Source of the DNA: Pseudomonas alliivorans
Lineage (GTDB): Bacteria; Pseudomonadota; Gammaproteobacteria; Pseudomonadales; Pseudomonadaceae
Assembly (NCBI RefSeq): GCF_017826695.1
Contig: NZ_JAFFZW010000012.1
Span: forward strand, 62,001-126,000
Length of the DNA stretch: 64,000 nucleotides
Direction of reading: 5' to 3'
The first letter of the stretch is position 1. Every line of letters starts with the position of its first letter. Position numbers and translations under genes: made by a program. Positions 25,860 through 35,705 of the stretch are shown piece by piece. The notes beneath the pieces are model-generated. The model saw nothing but the letters and a program-made list of their open reading frames with translations. It was not told the DNA's origin and ran no database searches.

Positions 25860-27542
25860 ATGTTACAGACTCGCGTTCTTCCGCCAGCCGATGGCGCTTA
25901 TCAGTACCCTCTGTTGCTCAAACGGCTTCTGATGTCCGGCAGCCGCTATGAAAAAACGCGTGAAATCGTTTACCGGGACTCACTCCGCTATACCTATGTG
26001 GAACTCAATGAACGTATCTGTCGCCTTGCCAATGTGCTGACAGCGGCCGGGGTAAAGGCTGGCGATACGGTGGCAGTCATGGATTGGGACAGCCACCGGT
26101 ACCTGGAGTGCATGTTCGCGATTCCGATGATTGGTGCGGTGATACACACCGTCAACGTGCGACTCTCGCCGGAGCAGATTGCCTACACCATCAACCATGC
26201 CGATGACCGGGTTGTGCTGGTCAATAGCGAATTTACTGGCCTTTACAACGCTATCGCCGGGCACCTGACCACCGTCGAAAAGACCCTGCTGCTGACCGAT
26301 CTGCCGGAAAAGACGGCGGATTTGCCGAATCTGGTTGGCGAATACGAGGAACTGCTGGCCGCGGCGAGCCCCGAGTATGAATTCGAGGATTTCGACGAAA
26401 ACTCGGTCGCCACCATGTTCTACACCACGGGCACGACAGGTAACCCCAAGGGGGTGTACTTCACCCACCGGCAACTGGTCCTGCACACCATGGGGGTCGC
26501 GACCATCATGGGGTGCATCGACAGTGTGCGGCTGTTGGGCACCGATGATGTCTACATGCCGATCACCCCGATGTTCCATGTGCATGCGTGGGGGATTCCC
26601 TACGCCGCGACCATGCTCGGGCTCAAACAGGTCTATCCCGGTCGTTACGATCCTGAGCTGCTGGTCGAGCTGTGGCGCAAGGAGAAGGTGACGTTCTCCC
26701 ATTGTGTGCCGACCATCATGCAGATGCTGCTCAACGCCAAGTCTGCTGCTGACATTGATTTCGGCGGCTGGAAGATCATCATCGGCGGCAGCTCGCTTAC
26801 GCGCACGCTGTACAAGGCGGCCAAGGCGAAAGGGATTCAGCTCACGGCGGCTTACGGCATGTCCGAAACCGGGCCGCTGATTTCCGTGGCGCACATCAAC
26901 GAAGAATTGAAAGCGGGCAGTGAAGACGAGCGCATCACCTACCGGATCAAGGCGGGTGTGCCGGGAATGCTGGTGGACGCGGCGATCGTCGATGAGAACG
27001 GCAACTTTCTGCCGACCGATGGCGAAACCCAGGGCGAATTGGTGTTGCGTGCGCCCTGGCTGAGCGAGAGCTACTACCGGGAGCCTGAAAAGGGTGCCGA
27101 GATGTGGGCGGGCGGCTGGATGCACACGGGAGACGTTGCGACGCTGGACGGCATGGGCTTCATCGACATCCGCGACCGCATCAAGGACGTGATCAAGACC
27201 GGCGGCGAATGGATTTCCTCCCTCGCGCTTGAAGACCTGTGCAGTCGCCACCCCGCCGTGCGCGAAGTGGCCGTGGTCGGTATTCCTGATCCGCAGTGGG
27301 GCGAGCGGCCTTTTGCGTTGCTGGTGGTGCGCGAAGGGCATGAGCTGGACGCCCGGATTCTGAAGGAGCATCTCAAGCCTTTCGTCGAGCAGGGACACAT
27401 CAACAAGTGGGCCATTCCCAGCCAGATCGCGCTTGTTACTGAAATTCCCAAAACCAGTGTCGGCAAGCTCGACAAGAAGAAGATGCGCCTGGACATCGTC
27501 CAGTGGCAGAACAGCAACAGTGCGTTTCTTTCCACGCTCTGA
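25860..27542 (+). CDS. fatty-acyl-CoA ligase (AMP-binding)
   Basis: A 560-residue acyl-activating enzyme that converts a carboxylic acid to its CoA thioester through an acyl-adenylate. The P-loop is MFYTTGTTGNPKGVYFTHRQ near residue 190. AAYGMSETGP near residue 340, GGWMHTGDVA near residue 420 and the C-terminal KTSVGKLDKK catalytic Lys segment complete the signature. Length and N-terminus resemble medium/long-chain ligases. The start has a GGAAAGGGA ribosome site; the longer frame is not needed. It lies upstream of a DUF1302-DUF1329 pair, a grouping often tied to lipid or alcohol use in pseudomonads. Confidence 0.93.
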   Translation: MLQTRVLPPADGAYQYPLLLKRLLMSGSRYEKTREIVYRDSLRYTYVELNERICRLANVLTAAGVKAGDTVAVMDWDSHRYLECMFAIPMIGAVIHTVNVRLSPEQIAYTINHADDRVVLVNSEFTGLYNAIAGHLTTVEKTLLLTDLPEKTADLPNLVGEYEELLAAASPEYEFEDFDENSVATMFYTTGTTGNPKGVYFTHRQLVLHTMGVATIMGCIDSVRLLGTDDVYMPITPMFHVHAWGIPYAATMLGLKQVYPGRYDPELLVELWRKEKVTFSHCVPTIMQMLLNAKSAADIDFGGWKIIIGGSSLTRTLYKAAKAKGIQLTAAYGMSETGPLISVAHINEELKAGSEDERITYRIKAGVPGMLVDAAIVDENGNFLPTDGETQGELVLRAPWLSESYYREPEKGAEMWAGGWMHTGDVATLDGMGFIDIRDRIKDVIKTGGEWISSLALEDLCSRHPAVREVAVVGIPDPQWGERPFALLVVREGHELDARILKEHLKPFVEQGHINKWAIPSQIALVTEIPKTSVGKLDKKKMRLDIVQWQNSNSAFLSTL

Positions 27543-27902
27543 CTGATTTTCACGCTGCGCACCTGCCGCGCAAGTCAGTGCGGCAGGCACTTACGTCGAG
27601 GACACCGCTCTGCGCCTTGCCAAATCGCCAATATCAGCCATTCTCCCCTCCAGGCCTGTCGCACAGTTCCTCCGGAACAGGCGGGCCAGAGGCGTTGATG
27701 CTGCAAATCACACTTTAGAGGGATATGGCATCAGCGCCTGCTGGATATAGTCGGCATAGGGAATGCGCAAGAGCGGAAGTACATTTTGTGTTGGCGCCAT
27801 CCAGGCTGCCTGATGAGTGTTGCCAGTCAGTTTGATTCGACTGCCGAGTCGTTTTTGAAATTTCCCACTGCCATAACAATAAAAGCACATGGAGTAGCGT
27901 CG
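27543..27902 (+). other. 360-bp gap between the ligase and DUF1302 genes
   Basis: No gene is supported. A hairpin CCTGCCGC / GCGGCAGG (27562-27587) lies just after the ligase stop and might end its transcript, although no T run follows. The rest presumably holds the promoter of the DUF1302-DUF1329 pair. Confidence 0.4.
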
Positions 27903-29840
27903 ATGACAACAACCAACCCCTTCTGGCGCCGGGCAAAGTTGCCCCTGGCCGTCAGTCTTGCCTCTTCGCTCGCCGGTCCTGCTTTCGGCGTTTCCTTCAA
28001 CATTGGCGAGATTGAAGGCAGTTTCGACTCCTCGCTCTCTGTGGGTGCCAGCTGGTCGACCGAAAAGGCCAACAAGAACCTGATCGGCGCCAACAATGGC
28101 GGGCGCGGGCTGTCGCAGACGTCAGACGATGGCCATTTGAACTTCAAGCGTGGGGAGACGTTCTCGAAGATCTTCAAGGGTATCCATGACCTGGAACTGA
28201 AGTACGGCGACACCGGCGTGTTCATGCGTGGCAAGTACTGGTACGACTTCGAGCTCAAGGACGAAGGTCGCGAGTTCAAGGACATCAGCGATTCGAACCG
28301 CAAGGAGGGCGCCAAGTCGTCCGGGTTCCAGTTGCTGGATGCTTTCGTCTATCACAACTATTCGATCGCTGATCAGCCAGGCTCGGTCCGTTTCGGCAAG
28401 CAGGTCATCAGTTGGGGTGAAAGTACCTTCATCGGCGGCGGTATCAACAGCGTCAACCCTATCGACGTGTCCGCGTTCCGTCGGCCTGGCTCGGAAATCA
28501 AGGAAGGCCTGATTCCGGTCAACATGTTCTATCTGTCGCAGAGCCTGACCGACAACCTGTCGGCCGAAGGTTTCTACCAGCTCGAGTGGGACCAGACGGT
28601 CACCGACAACTGCGGCACGTTCTTTTCGCAACCTGACGTCATCTCCGACGGCTGTGACAACAACCTCGCCGTACTGCGCAGCCGCAGTGGTCTGAACACC
28701 TCACTGGCCGCAGCGGGTCTGCCGGCTGCAGCGCGCGGTGCCGTGTTCAACTCGCTGAGCCAGCAGGGCGTGGTGTTCGGCAATCCTGACGAAGGCGCGA
28801 TCGTGCGCCGTGGCCCTGACCGCGATGCGCGTGACAGCGGCCAGTTCGGTTTCGCCCTGCGTTACAACTATGAGCCGCTGGATACCGAGTTCGGCGCCTA
28901 CATGATGAACTACCACAGCCGTGCGCCGATCTTCAGCGGACGCGGCGGTTCGGCAGCCTCTTTCAGCCCGGCCGGTCTGGTGGGGTCGCTGGTGCGCAAC
29001 GGCATTCCGCAGGCCACGGCCGCGCGTCTGGCACCGACCTTGCTGCCTGTCGTGGTGGCCGGTAACTCCAGCTATTACGTCGAATACCCTGAGGACATCC
29101 GCCTGTACGGCCTGAGCTTCTCCACCACACTGCCTACCGGCACCGCGTGGAGTGGTGAAATCAGCTACCGTCCGAACGCGCCGGTTCAGGTCAACACCAC
29201 GGATATCCTGTACTCGGGCATTTCGCCGCTCAACCCGAACGTTTCGCTGCTGAACGGTCAGCCCAACACCGACCAGCCAGGTTATCGCCGCAAGGAAATC
29301 ACTCAACTGCAGACCACCTTCACCCAGTTCTTCGATCAGGTCATGGGGGCAGAGCGTCTGACTCTGGTGGGCGAGGTAGGCTTTACTCATGTCGGCGGTC
29401 TGGAAAGCACTTCCGAGATCCGCTATGGCCGTGACCCGGTCTACGGACCCGGACCGTTGCCGGGTGGCCAGTGCGCCACACTCAACGCCGGTACCCTCAC
29501 TGGTGCCGATCAGAACAACCTGACCCGCTACTGCGAGAACGATGGTTTCACCACCTCCAACTCCTGGGGCTACCGCGCTCGCGCCATCTGGGACTACAAC
29601 AGCTTCTTCGCCGGAGTAAACCTGCGCCCGAGCGTGGCCTGGTCGCATGACGTCAAGGGCTACTCGCCAGGCCCTGGCGGCAACTTCGAGGAAGGACGCA
29701 AGGCGGTCAGCCTCGGTCTGGATGCCGAGTACCAGAACACCTACACCGCAGCCCTTTCCTACACCAACTTCTTCGATGGGAAGTACACCACGGTTGATGA
29801 CCGCGACTTCGTTGCGCTCAGCTTCGGCATGAACTTCTAA
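27903..29840 (+). CDS. DUF1302 outer-membrane protein
   Basis: A 645-residue exported protein. A signal peptide (WRRAKLPLAVSLASSLAGPAFG, cleavage near residue 27) is followed by FNIGEIEGSFDSSLSVGASW, the usual DUF1302 N-terminus, and a long beta-strand-rich body with alternating aromatic residues ending in FVALSFGMNF. The terminal Phe fits an outer-membrane beta barrel. It is 30 bp from a DUF1329 gene; the two families nearly always occur together and are thought to move or process hydrophobic compounds. The start was chosen to give an intact signal peptide. Confidence 0.9.
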   Translation: MTTTNPFWRRAKLPLAVSLASSLAGPAFGVSFNIGEIEGSFDSSLSVGASWSTEKANKNLIGANNGGRGLSQTSDDGHLNFKRGETFSKIFKGIHDLELKYGDTGVFMRGKYWYDFELKDEGREFKDISDSNRKEGAKSSGFQLLDAFVYHNYSIADQPGSVRFGKQVISWGESTFIGGGINSVNPIDVSAFRRPGSEIKEGLIPVNMFYLSQSLTDNLSAEGFYQLEWDQTVTDNCGTFFSQPDVISDGCDNNLAVLRSRSGLNTSLAAAGLPAAARGAVFNSLSQQGVVFGNPDEGAIVRRGPDRDARDSGQFGFALRYNYEPLDTEFGAYMMNYHSRAPIFSGRGGSAASFSPAGLVGSLVRNGIPQATAARLAPTLLPVVVAGNSSYYVEYPEDIRLYGLSFSTTLPTGTAWSGEISYRPNAPVQVNTTDILYSGISPLNPNVSLLNGQPNTDQPGYRRKEITQLQTTFTQFFDQVMGAERLTLVGEVGFTHVGGLESTSEIRYGRDPVYGPGPLPGGQCATLNAGTLTGADQNNLTRYCENDGFTTSNSWGYRARAIWDYNSFFAGVNLRPSVAWSHDVKGYSPGPGGNFEEGRKAVSLGLDAEYQNTYTAALSYTNFFDGKYTTVDDRDFVALSFGMNF

Positions 29841-29870
29841 GAACACGGTTTTTTCGGGATGACGATAAAT

Positions 29871-31235
29871 ATGAAAATAACAAAGGGTCTGTTGCAAGCC
29901 GGTCTGTTGAGCATGTCGCTGTTGGCGACCAGCGTGATGGCGGCAGTGTCTGAATCCGAGGCAGCAAAACTGGGGACGTCCCTGACGCCCATGGGGGCAG
30001 AAAAGGCGGGCAACGCGGCGAACACTATTTCGGCCTGGGCGCCGATGCCGAAAAACGCCGGAGCAGTCGATAGCAAAGGGTTCCTGGCCAATCCGTATGC
30101 CAGCGAAAAGCCGTTGTTCACCATCACGGCGGCCAACGTCGAGCAGTACAAGGACAAACTGGCACCCGGCCAATACGCAATGTTCAAGCGCTATCCGGAC
30201 AGTTACCGGATTCCGGTGTATCCGACGCACCGTGGTGCGACCGTGCCGGACGAGGTCTACGCAGCCATCAAACGTAATGCGACCACGACCAAACTGGTCG
30301 GCGGCGGCAGCGGTCTGGAGAACTTCGATACCGCCATCCCGTTTCCAATCCCTGCCAACGGCGTCGAGGTGATCTGGAACCATATCACCCGCTACCGTGG
30401 CGGGAGCGTGAAGCGACTGGTGACCCAGGCCACTCCACAGCCCAACGGCTCCTACAGTCTGGTGTACTTTGCCGACCAGTTCGTATTCCGCGACAAGATG
30501 CGCGATTTCGATCCCAAGAATCCGGGCAACGTCCTGTTCTACTTCAAACAGGAAGTGACCGCGCCGGCACGGCTGGCCGGTGGCGTGCTGTTGGTCCACG
30601 AAACACTCGATCAGGTGAAAGAACCGCGTTCGGCCTGGCTGTACAACGCGGGGCAGCGTCGCGTGCGCCGTGCTCCGCAGGTGTCGTATGACGGTCCGGG
30701 CACTGCATCTGACGGCTTGCGCACGTCCGATAACCTGGACATGTACAACGGCGCGCCGGATCGCTACGACTGGAAACTGATCGGCAAGCAGGAAATGTAC
30801 ATCGCCTCCAACAGCCACAAGCTGGACGATCCGACGCTCAAGTACGCCGACATCATCAAGGCCGGTCACATCAACCAGGACCTGACCCGTTACGAGCTGC
30901 GTCGTGTCTGGCACGTGACTGCAACCCTGAAGGAAGGCCAGCGCCATATCTATGCCAAGCGTGACTTCTTCATCGACGAAGACACCTGGCAGGCGGCGGT
31001 GATCGACCACTACGACGGTCGCGGCCAACTGTGGCGCGTCGCGGAGGCTCATGCCGAGAACTACTACGACAAGCAAGTGCCGTGGTACGCCATTGAAACC
31101 CTGTACGACCTGCAATCGGGCCGCTACGTGGCGCTGGGCATGAAGAACGAAGAGAAACGTGCCTATGAGTTCGGCTTCACGGCTGGCACCAGCGACTTCA
31201 CGCCAAACGCGCTGCGTCAGGAAGGCGTTCGTTAA
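29871..31235 (+). CDS. DUF1329 exported protein (LolA-like fold expected)
   Basis: A 454-residue exported protein with signal peptide MKITKGLLQAGLLSMSLLATSVMA and mature start near AVSESEAAKLG. The motif GAEKAGNAANTISAW near residue 45 and RRAPQVSYDGPG near residue 265 are DUF1329 features. The family is a LolA-like lipid-binding type, so it may carry a lipid across the periplasm to or from the DUF1302 barrel. An ATG at 29859 is an alternative. The genes for these two, the ligase and the LuxR regulator probably form one functional unit. Confidence 0.88.
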   Translation: MKITKGLLQAGLLSMSLLATSVMAAVSESEAAKLGTSLTPMGAEKAGNAANTISAWAPMPKNAGAVDSKGFLANPYASEKPLFTITAANVEQYKDKLAPGQYAMFKRYPDSYRIPVYPTHRGATVPDEVYAAIKRNATTTKLVGGGSGLENFDTAIPFPIPANGVEVIWNHITRYRGGSVKRLVTQATPQPNGSYSLVYFADQFVFRDKMRDFDPKNPGNVLFYFKQEVTAPARLAGGVLLVHETLDQVKEPRSAWLYNAGQRRVRRAPQVSYDGPGTASDGLRTSDNLDMYNGAPDRYDWKLIGKQEMYIASNSHKLDDPTLKYADIIKAGHINQDLTRYELRRVWHVTATLKEGQRHIYAKRDFFIDEDTWQAAVIDHYDGRGQLWRVAEAHAENYYDKQVPWYAIETLYDLQSGRYVALGMKNEEKRAYEFGFTAGTSDFTPNALRQEGVR

Positions 31236-31295
31236 GCATCGGTTTGTAGCGCTTGCGGATACACGCAGCGCGTCCACGGAAACCGTTTGAACAGT

Positions 31296-31320
31296 AAAGC
31301 CCCGTCCGCGGGGCTTTTTT
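31296..31320 (+). terminator. rho-independent terminator after the DUF1329 gene
   Basis: AAAGCCCCG-TCCG-CGGGGCTTTTTT: a short strong stem with a T run. Confidence 0.9.
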
Positions 31321-31456
31321 GCGTATGGCCTCATGCCTTATAAGTCGTAGGAATTTTGTTACAGTCTTTTCAATGATGACCTTCAAAACGATCCGCTAAC
31401 CCGCTAGTCTCCGAGCACTGCCAAGCCGAACAAATCGATTCATACAAGAGCCGGCC

Positions 31457-34189
31457 ATGACTGATCTGTCCCGTATGCAAGGGTTCGCAGACAGCGCGAT
31501 TCCTGCGTTGGAAGGGCGATTCTTCCGACCGCCACTGCCCGATGGCTATGTTCCCAGACCCCGATTGTGCCAGCGCCTTCACGAAGGTTTGTCTGGGCGA
31601 TTGCTGCTGGTCTGCGCTCCGGCAGGTTTTGGCAAAAGCTCGCTGGCGGTCGAGTTCTGTCAGGCGTTACCAGACAAATGGCAAAGCGTGTGGCTGGGGC
31701 TGAGCTCCAGAGACCACGATCCCGGGCGTTTTCTGGAGCGTCTGCTGGCAGGGCTTCAGCAGTTTTTTCCGCAGTTGGGCGCACAGGCAATGAGCTTGCT
31801 GAAAATGCGCCAACGCCATCAGCCCTTTGCATTCGAACCCTGGCTCGACGGGCTGCTGGACGAACTGGCCGTTCACCTGATGCTTAGCCGGCCGCTATTG
31901 CTGGTCCTCGACGACTATCATCTCGCCCAGGGCAGCGTGCTCGATCGTTGCCTGCAATTTCTGCTCAACCATCTGCCGGCCGGTCTGGTGCTGATGGTGA
32001 CGAGCCGTCAGCGACCTGACTGGCATCTGGCACGCCTGCGTCTTTCACGCCAGTTGCTTGAAATCAACGAGCATGACCTGAGGCTTACGCATGCCGAGTC
32101 CATGGCATTGCTGGACCAGCACAGTCGCTCGCTCGACAACGAAGCGCTGCAAAGACTGATTCAGCGCAGTGAGGGCTGGGTGGCGGGGCTGCGTTTCTGG
32201 TTGCTGGCGGCCGCCGAAGCCGGTGATGACAATGCATTGCCTCAGTCACTGCACGGCGGTGAGGTGATGATTCGGGAATACCTGCTGGAGGAAGTCATCG
32301 ATTGTCTGCCGGCCGAGGCTCAGGCCTTTCTCTACGAAACGGCGTGCCTGGAACGTTTTTGCAGCGCCCTGTGCGACGCGGCCCGGGACACCCATGACAG
32401 CGCCGAGATGCTGCGCTACCTGCAGGCGCATCAGGTCTTTCTGGTGCCGCTTGACGAACAGGGCCACTGGTTTCGTTATCACCATCTGTTCTCCGACCTG
32501 CTGCGCACCCGGCAGGCCAGCGGTCCGCAGCAGACACGGCTGCACCTGAATGCCTGTCGCTGGTTCAGCGGCCAGGGCCTGCTTGATGAAGCGGTTGAAC
32601 AGGCCTTGCGCGCCGGGCACCTGGATGTCGCAGCCAACCTGGTGCAGAACCTATCCGAAGAACAGTTGTTGGCCGAACAGAACGTCGGCATGTTGCTGCG
32701 CTGGAAGATGGACTTGCCCGACAGCCTGCTGACCAGCACACCGCGATTGATCGTGCTGTACGCCTGGGCACTGGGGCTGGCCTGCCAGCTGGACGCCGCT
32801 GAAGAACTGGCCAACCAGTTGAGTCGTTTCCTGCCCGCGCCCTCGGCTACCGCGCAAAAATCCATGCTGGCCCAGTGGCTGGCGCTGAGCGGTGTCATCG
32901 CTCGCGGTAGAGGCGACAGCGACAGGACGCTGCGTTATTGCGGCGAAGCCCTGCTCAGTCTTCCCGAAAAACGTTATGGGCAGCGTCTGGTCTGCCTCTC
33001 GACCCTCGCCAATCTGGCTATCGCCCAAGGCGACCTCTGGCGTGCCCGTGCGTTGAATCGCGATGCACTGGAACTGGCGCAACGGGTCGCAAACCCGCTG
33101 TTCGAGGCGCTCGCTCACTATGATCGCGCCAGAGCCTTGCAGGCGCGGGGCGAAATTCTCCGGGCGCTTGACGAAGTGCGTCAGGGGCTGCAACGCCTCA
33201 AAGGATTGTCCCCGTCTCGTCTGTATGCGGTCCGGGCTCGCCTGACCTTGTATGAAGGCTATCTGCTGACGTTGCGCCTGGAGGTTGACGCCGGGCGTGC
33301 CAGGTTGCTCGCCGGTCTGGCTGAAGCCCATGCCTGCCGCGACATCAGCGTGCTCATCGGTCATTGTGTGATCGCCACGATGGAAGGCTGTGCAGGGCGT
33401 TTTGCTGAAGCCTTTGCTGAACTGGCCGAGGCTGAACGGTTGATGCATATCTGGGATGTGCCGCCGATTTATTACCTGGCAATGATCACGCTGGTCAAAT
33501 GCGAACTCTGGCTGGTGCAGGGCCGCATCGATCTGGCCGAGGCCTGGTTGCTGCGCCTCACTCAGACCTACACCGGCGAGCTGGCGGCGGGCGCGCCTGA
33601 ATGTCACCCTCAGTTGCCCCAGCAGATCGAGTTGCAGCGCGCCATGCTGGAACGGATTCACGGCGACCCTTGCGCCAGCGAGAAACGTCTGCGGGCACTC
33701 GAAGAGCACGCTCATCGTATCGGTGCGCAATTGGTCGGCCTCGTCGCCGTGACCCAGCATATCGGCCTTCTGCTCGACGCCGCCCGGTACGATGAAGCAC
33801 AGGACCGCCTGGTGCGAAGCCTGAAGACGGCCGCTGGCGGTGCGTTGTTTCCGTTCCGCACTTTGCTGGGCGAGCACCCGCAATGGCTTCGCGAACACTT
33901 GCTTCAGGCGCCGCCCTGCGCTGTGCGTGATGCGTTGCTTGATCAGCTTCCGGCATCCCCGGTGCCTCCCGCCGCAGAGTTCATGCACGGCAGCGACTGC
34001 CTGAGCCTGCGCGAACTGGACGTGCTGCGATTGATCGCACAAGGCTGTTCGAATCAGGAGATCAGCGAGCAGTTGTTCATCTCGCTGCATACGGTCAAGA
34101 CCCACGCCAGCCACATCAACAGCAAGCTGGGCGTTGAGCGTCGGACCCAGGCTGTGGCGAGAGCCAAGTTGCTGGGGCTGTTGAGCTAG
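31457..34189 (+). CDS. MalT-like LuxR-family ATP-dependent transcriptional regulator
   Basis: A 910-residue STAND-type regulator. The Walker A motif APAGFGKSSLAVEF is near residue 55, and the Walker B-like LLLVLDDYHLAQ near residue 150. A long helical TPR-like sensor region follows, and the C-terminal LuxR helix-turn-helix is LSLRELDVLRLIAQGCSNQEISEQL with KTHASHINSKLGV. MalT-type proteins bind ATP and an inducer before activating transcription. Its position beside the DUF1302-DUF1329-ligase genes suggests it controls them, perhaps in response to a fatty compound. It overlaps the convergent HD-GYP gene by 4 bp. Confidence 0.93.
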   Translation: MTDLSRMQGFADSAIPALEGRFFRPPLPDGYVPRPRLCQRLHEGLSGRLLLVCAPAGFGKSSLAVEFCQALPDKWQSVWLGLSSRDHDPGRFLERLLAGLQQFFPQLGAQAMSLLKMRQRHQPFAFEPWLDGLLDELAVHLMLSRPLLLVLDDYHLAQGSVLDRCLQFLLNHLPAGLVLMVTSRQRPDWHLARLRLSRQLLEINEHDLRLTHAESMALLDQHSRSLDNEALQRLIQRSEGWVAGLRFWLLAAAEAGDDNALPQSLHGGEVMIREYLLEEVIDCLPAEAQAFLYETACLERFCSALCDAARDTHDSAEMLRYLQAHQVFLVPLDEQGHWFRYHHLFSDLLRTRQASGPQQTRLHLNACRWFSGQGLLDEAVEQALRAGHLDVAANLVQNLSEEQLLAEQNVGMLLRWKMDLPDSLLTSTPRLIVLYAWALGLACQLDAAEELANQLSRFLPAPSATAQKSMLAQWLALSGVIARGRGDSDRTLRYCGEALLSLPEKRYGQRLVCLSTLANLAIAQGDLWRARALNRDALELAQRVANPLFEALAHYDRARALQARGEILRALDEVRQGLQRLKGLSPSRLYAVRARLTLYEGYLLTLRLEVDAGRARLLAGLAEAHACRDISVLIGHCVIATMEGCAGRFAEAFAELAEAERLMHIWDVPPIYYLAMITLVKCELWLVQGRIDLAEAWLLRLTQTYTGELAAGAPECHPQLPQQIELQRAMLERIHGDPCASEKRLRALEEHAHRIGAQLVGLVAVTQHIGLLLDAARYDEAQDRLVRSLKTAAGGALFPFRTLLGEHPQWLREHLLQAPPCAVRDALLDQLPASPVPPAAEFMHGSDCLSLRELDVLRLIAQGCSNQEISEQLFISLHTVKTHASHINSKLGVERRTQAVARAKLLGLLS

Positions 34190-35385
34190 TCCGAAGCCGC
34201 CTGACCGGGCCTGATGCCTGACCAGAGGTGGTCGACGCTGTCCAGGCCCCAGTCGGCGGGGAGTTCGATCTTGATGATAGCGTCCCGGTCCTCGCTGCTC
34301 GCCAGATCTATGATCTGCGGTGCGAAGGTCTTGCGGGTGCGTGCGGACATGAAGACCTTGACTTTGGGCGTCAGCAGCGACGTTTCACTCTGCTCCATGA
34401 CCACGCCCAGCCGTCCGCTTTCCAGACGCACCAGCGCACCCACCGGATAGATGCCCACGGTCTTGACGAAATTCTGGAACACCATGTCATCGAAGTGGCC
34501 TTTCCAGGAAGCCATCTCGCGGATCGAATGTGCAACACCCCAACCCTTTTTGTACGGCCGGTCCGAGGTGATCGCGTCATACACGTCGCAGACCGCACTC
34601 ATTCTGGCGAAGATGCTGATGTCCGACCCTTGCAATCCATCGGGGTATCCCGAGCCGTCGACCTTTTCATGGTGGTGCAGACAGACATCCATCACCAGCG
34701 CCGCGACTGGCAGGTTCTCCTCGAGAATTTTCAGACCCTGTTCGGGATGGGTTTTCATCAGGGTGAATTCTTCGACGGTCAGCCTGCCGGGTTTGTTGAG
34801 GACTTCCGGAGCAATCATCATTTTGCCAACGTCATGCATGAGTCCCGCTACGCCGGCCTCCCTGACCTGTTCAGTCTTCATCCCCATCCGCTTTGCGAGC
34901 GCCACCATCAGTGCGCAGACGGCAACCGAGTGCATGTAGGTGTATTCATCCGATGTCTTGAGGCGGGACAGGCTGATCAAGGCGTGAGGGTGTCGCAGGA
35001 TCGAGTTGGAAATTTCCTCGACCATCAGGTCCACATTGTCCATCTTCATCGCCTGACCCATCCGGGCCTCGGTGAACATGTTCATCACGACATCACGGGC
35101 TTTGCCGCAGATGGCTTTGGCGCGTTCGACCTCCTGCTCCAGGCTGACCGTTGCCTTGTCATCATGCGCCGGAGTCGGTGCGGGCGCCGACATATGATCA
35201 TGACCCTGGCGCGTGTCGATCCACACCTCGAGCGTATCGGAGGACTGAATGCGTTTGAGCACGTCGCTGTCGTGAAGAACGGTTTCTACATGGGTTACCC
35301 AGAAAGGGTCATTGTTCCAGGGACGACAGAACTTGTGGATGTGCATGCCGAGGCTGAGTTCGGAAACGGGAATTTTTTTCAGCAT
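34186..35385 (-). CDS. HD-GYP cyclic-di-GMP phosphodiesterase (DUF3391-HD-GYP)
   Basis: A 399-residue protein with an N-terminal DUF3391 region (IPVSELSLGMHIHKFCRPWNNDPFW) and a central HD-GYP domain. HDVGKMMI carries the HD pair, and HHEKVDGSGYPDGL carries the HHE and GYP residues, so the metal site and signature look intact and the enzyme should degrade cyclic-di-GMP. It is single-domain on the input side and has no membrane segment. The 320 bp upstream, to rutF, hold only its promoter as far as I can see. Confidence 0.93.
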   Translation of the reverse strand: MLKKIPVSELSLGMHIHKFCRPWNNDPFWVTHVETVLHDSDVLKRIQSSDTLEVWIDTRQGHDHMSAPAPTPAHDDKATVSLEQEVERAKAICGKARDVVMNMFTEARMGQAMKMDNVDLMVEEISNSILRHPHALISLSRLKTSDEYTYMHSVAVCALMVALAKRMGMKTEQVREAGVAGLMHDVGKMMIAPEVLNKPGRLTVEEFTLMKTHPEQGLKILEENLPVAALVMDVCLHHHEKVDGSGYPDGLQGSDISIFARMSAVCDVYDAITSDRPYKKGWGVAHSIREMASWKGHFDDMVFQNFVKTVGIYPVGALVRLESGRLGVVMEQSETSLLTPKVKVFMSARTRKTFAPQIIDLASSEDRDAIIKIELPADWGLDSVDHLWSGIRPGQAASD

Positions 35386-35705
35386 GCTCAGTCACCCAGA
35401 CCCTGTTCGATAGAACAGCCTGTGCATGAACTGCACGTAACGGAGCCTTTGGATTGTCCGGCCTGATGGATCGACATGACTTCACCTTATTGACTGCAAG
35501 GATCATCCTGATCTCGTAATGCCAGTATAAGCAGTACTTCAGGAAAAAATCTTGTGTATTTACCTGACGCCAATAAGTTGTTTTTTCTGTTTTTATTCTT
35601 TTAAATCAGTGGGTTGTGGCATTAGTTGTTTTCGCGTCCAGCGCTCGATAAAAACAATCAATGACCGTGTCGGAGTGGTCGGCGATTTAAAGCGCCGACC
35701 TTGTT
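35386..35705. other. 320-bp intergenic region between HD-GYP and rutF
   Basis: AT-richer non-coding sequence upstream of the HD-GYP gene and downstream of rutF. I see no gene, no strong hairpin and no clear operator in it. Confidence 0.4.

Noticed and set aside
25980..27590. A 536-codon open frame on the minus strand
   Set aside because: Antisense to the acyl-CoA ligase; its sequence has no domain and is His/Arg-rich, as expected for a codon-bias artefact.
28701..31334. An 877-codon open frame on the minus strand
   Set aside because: It lies antisense to the well-supported DUF1302 and DUF1329 genes, which share clear families and signal peptides. Long antisense frames are common in high-GC DNA.
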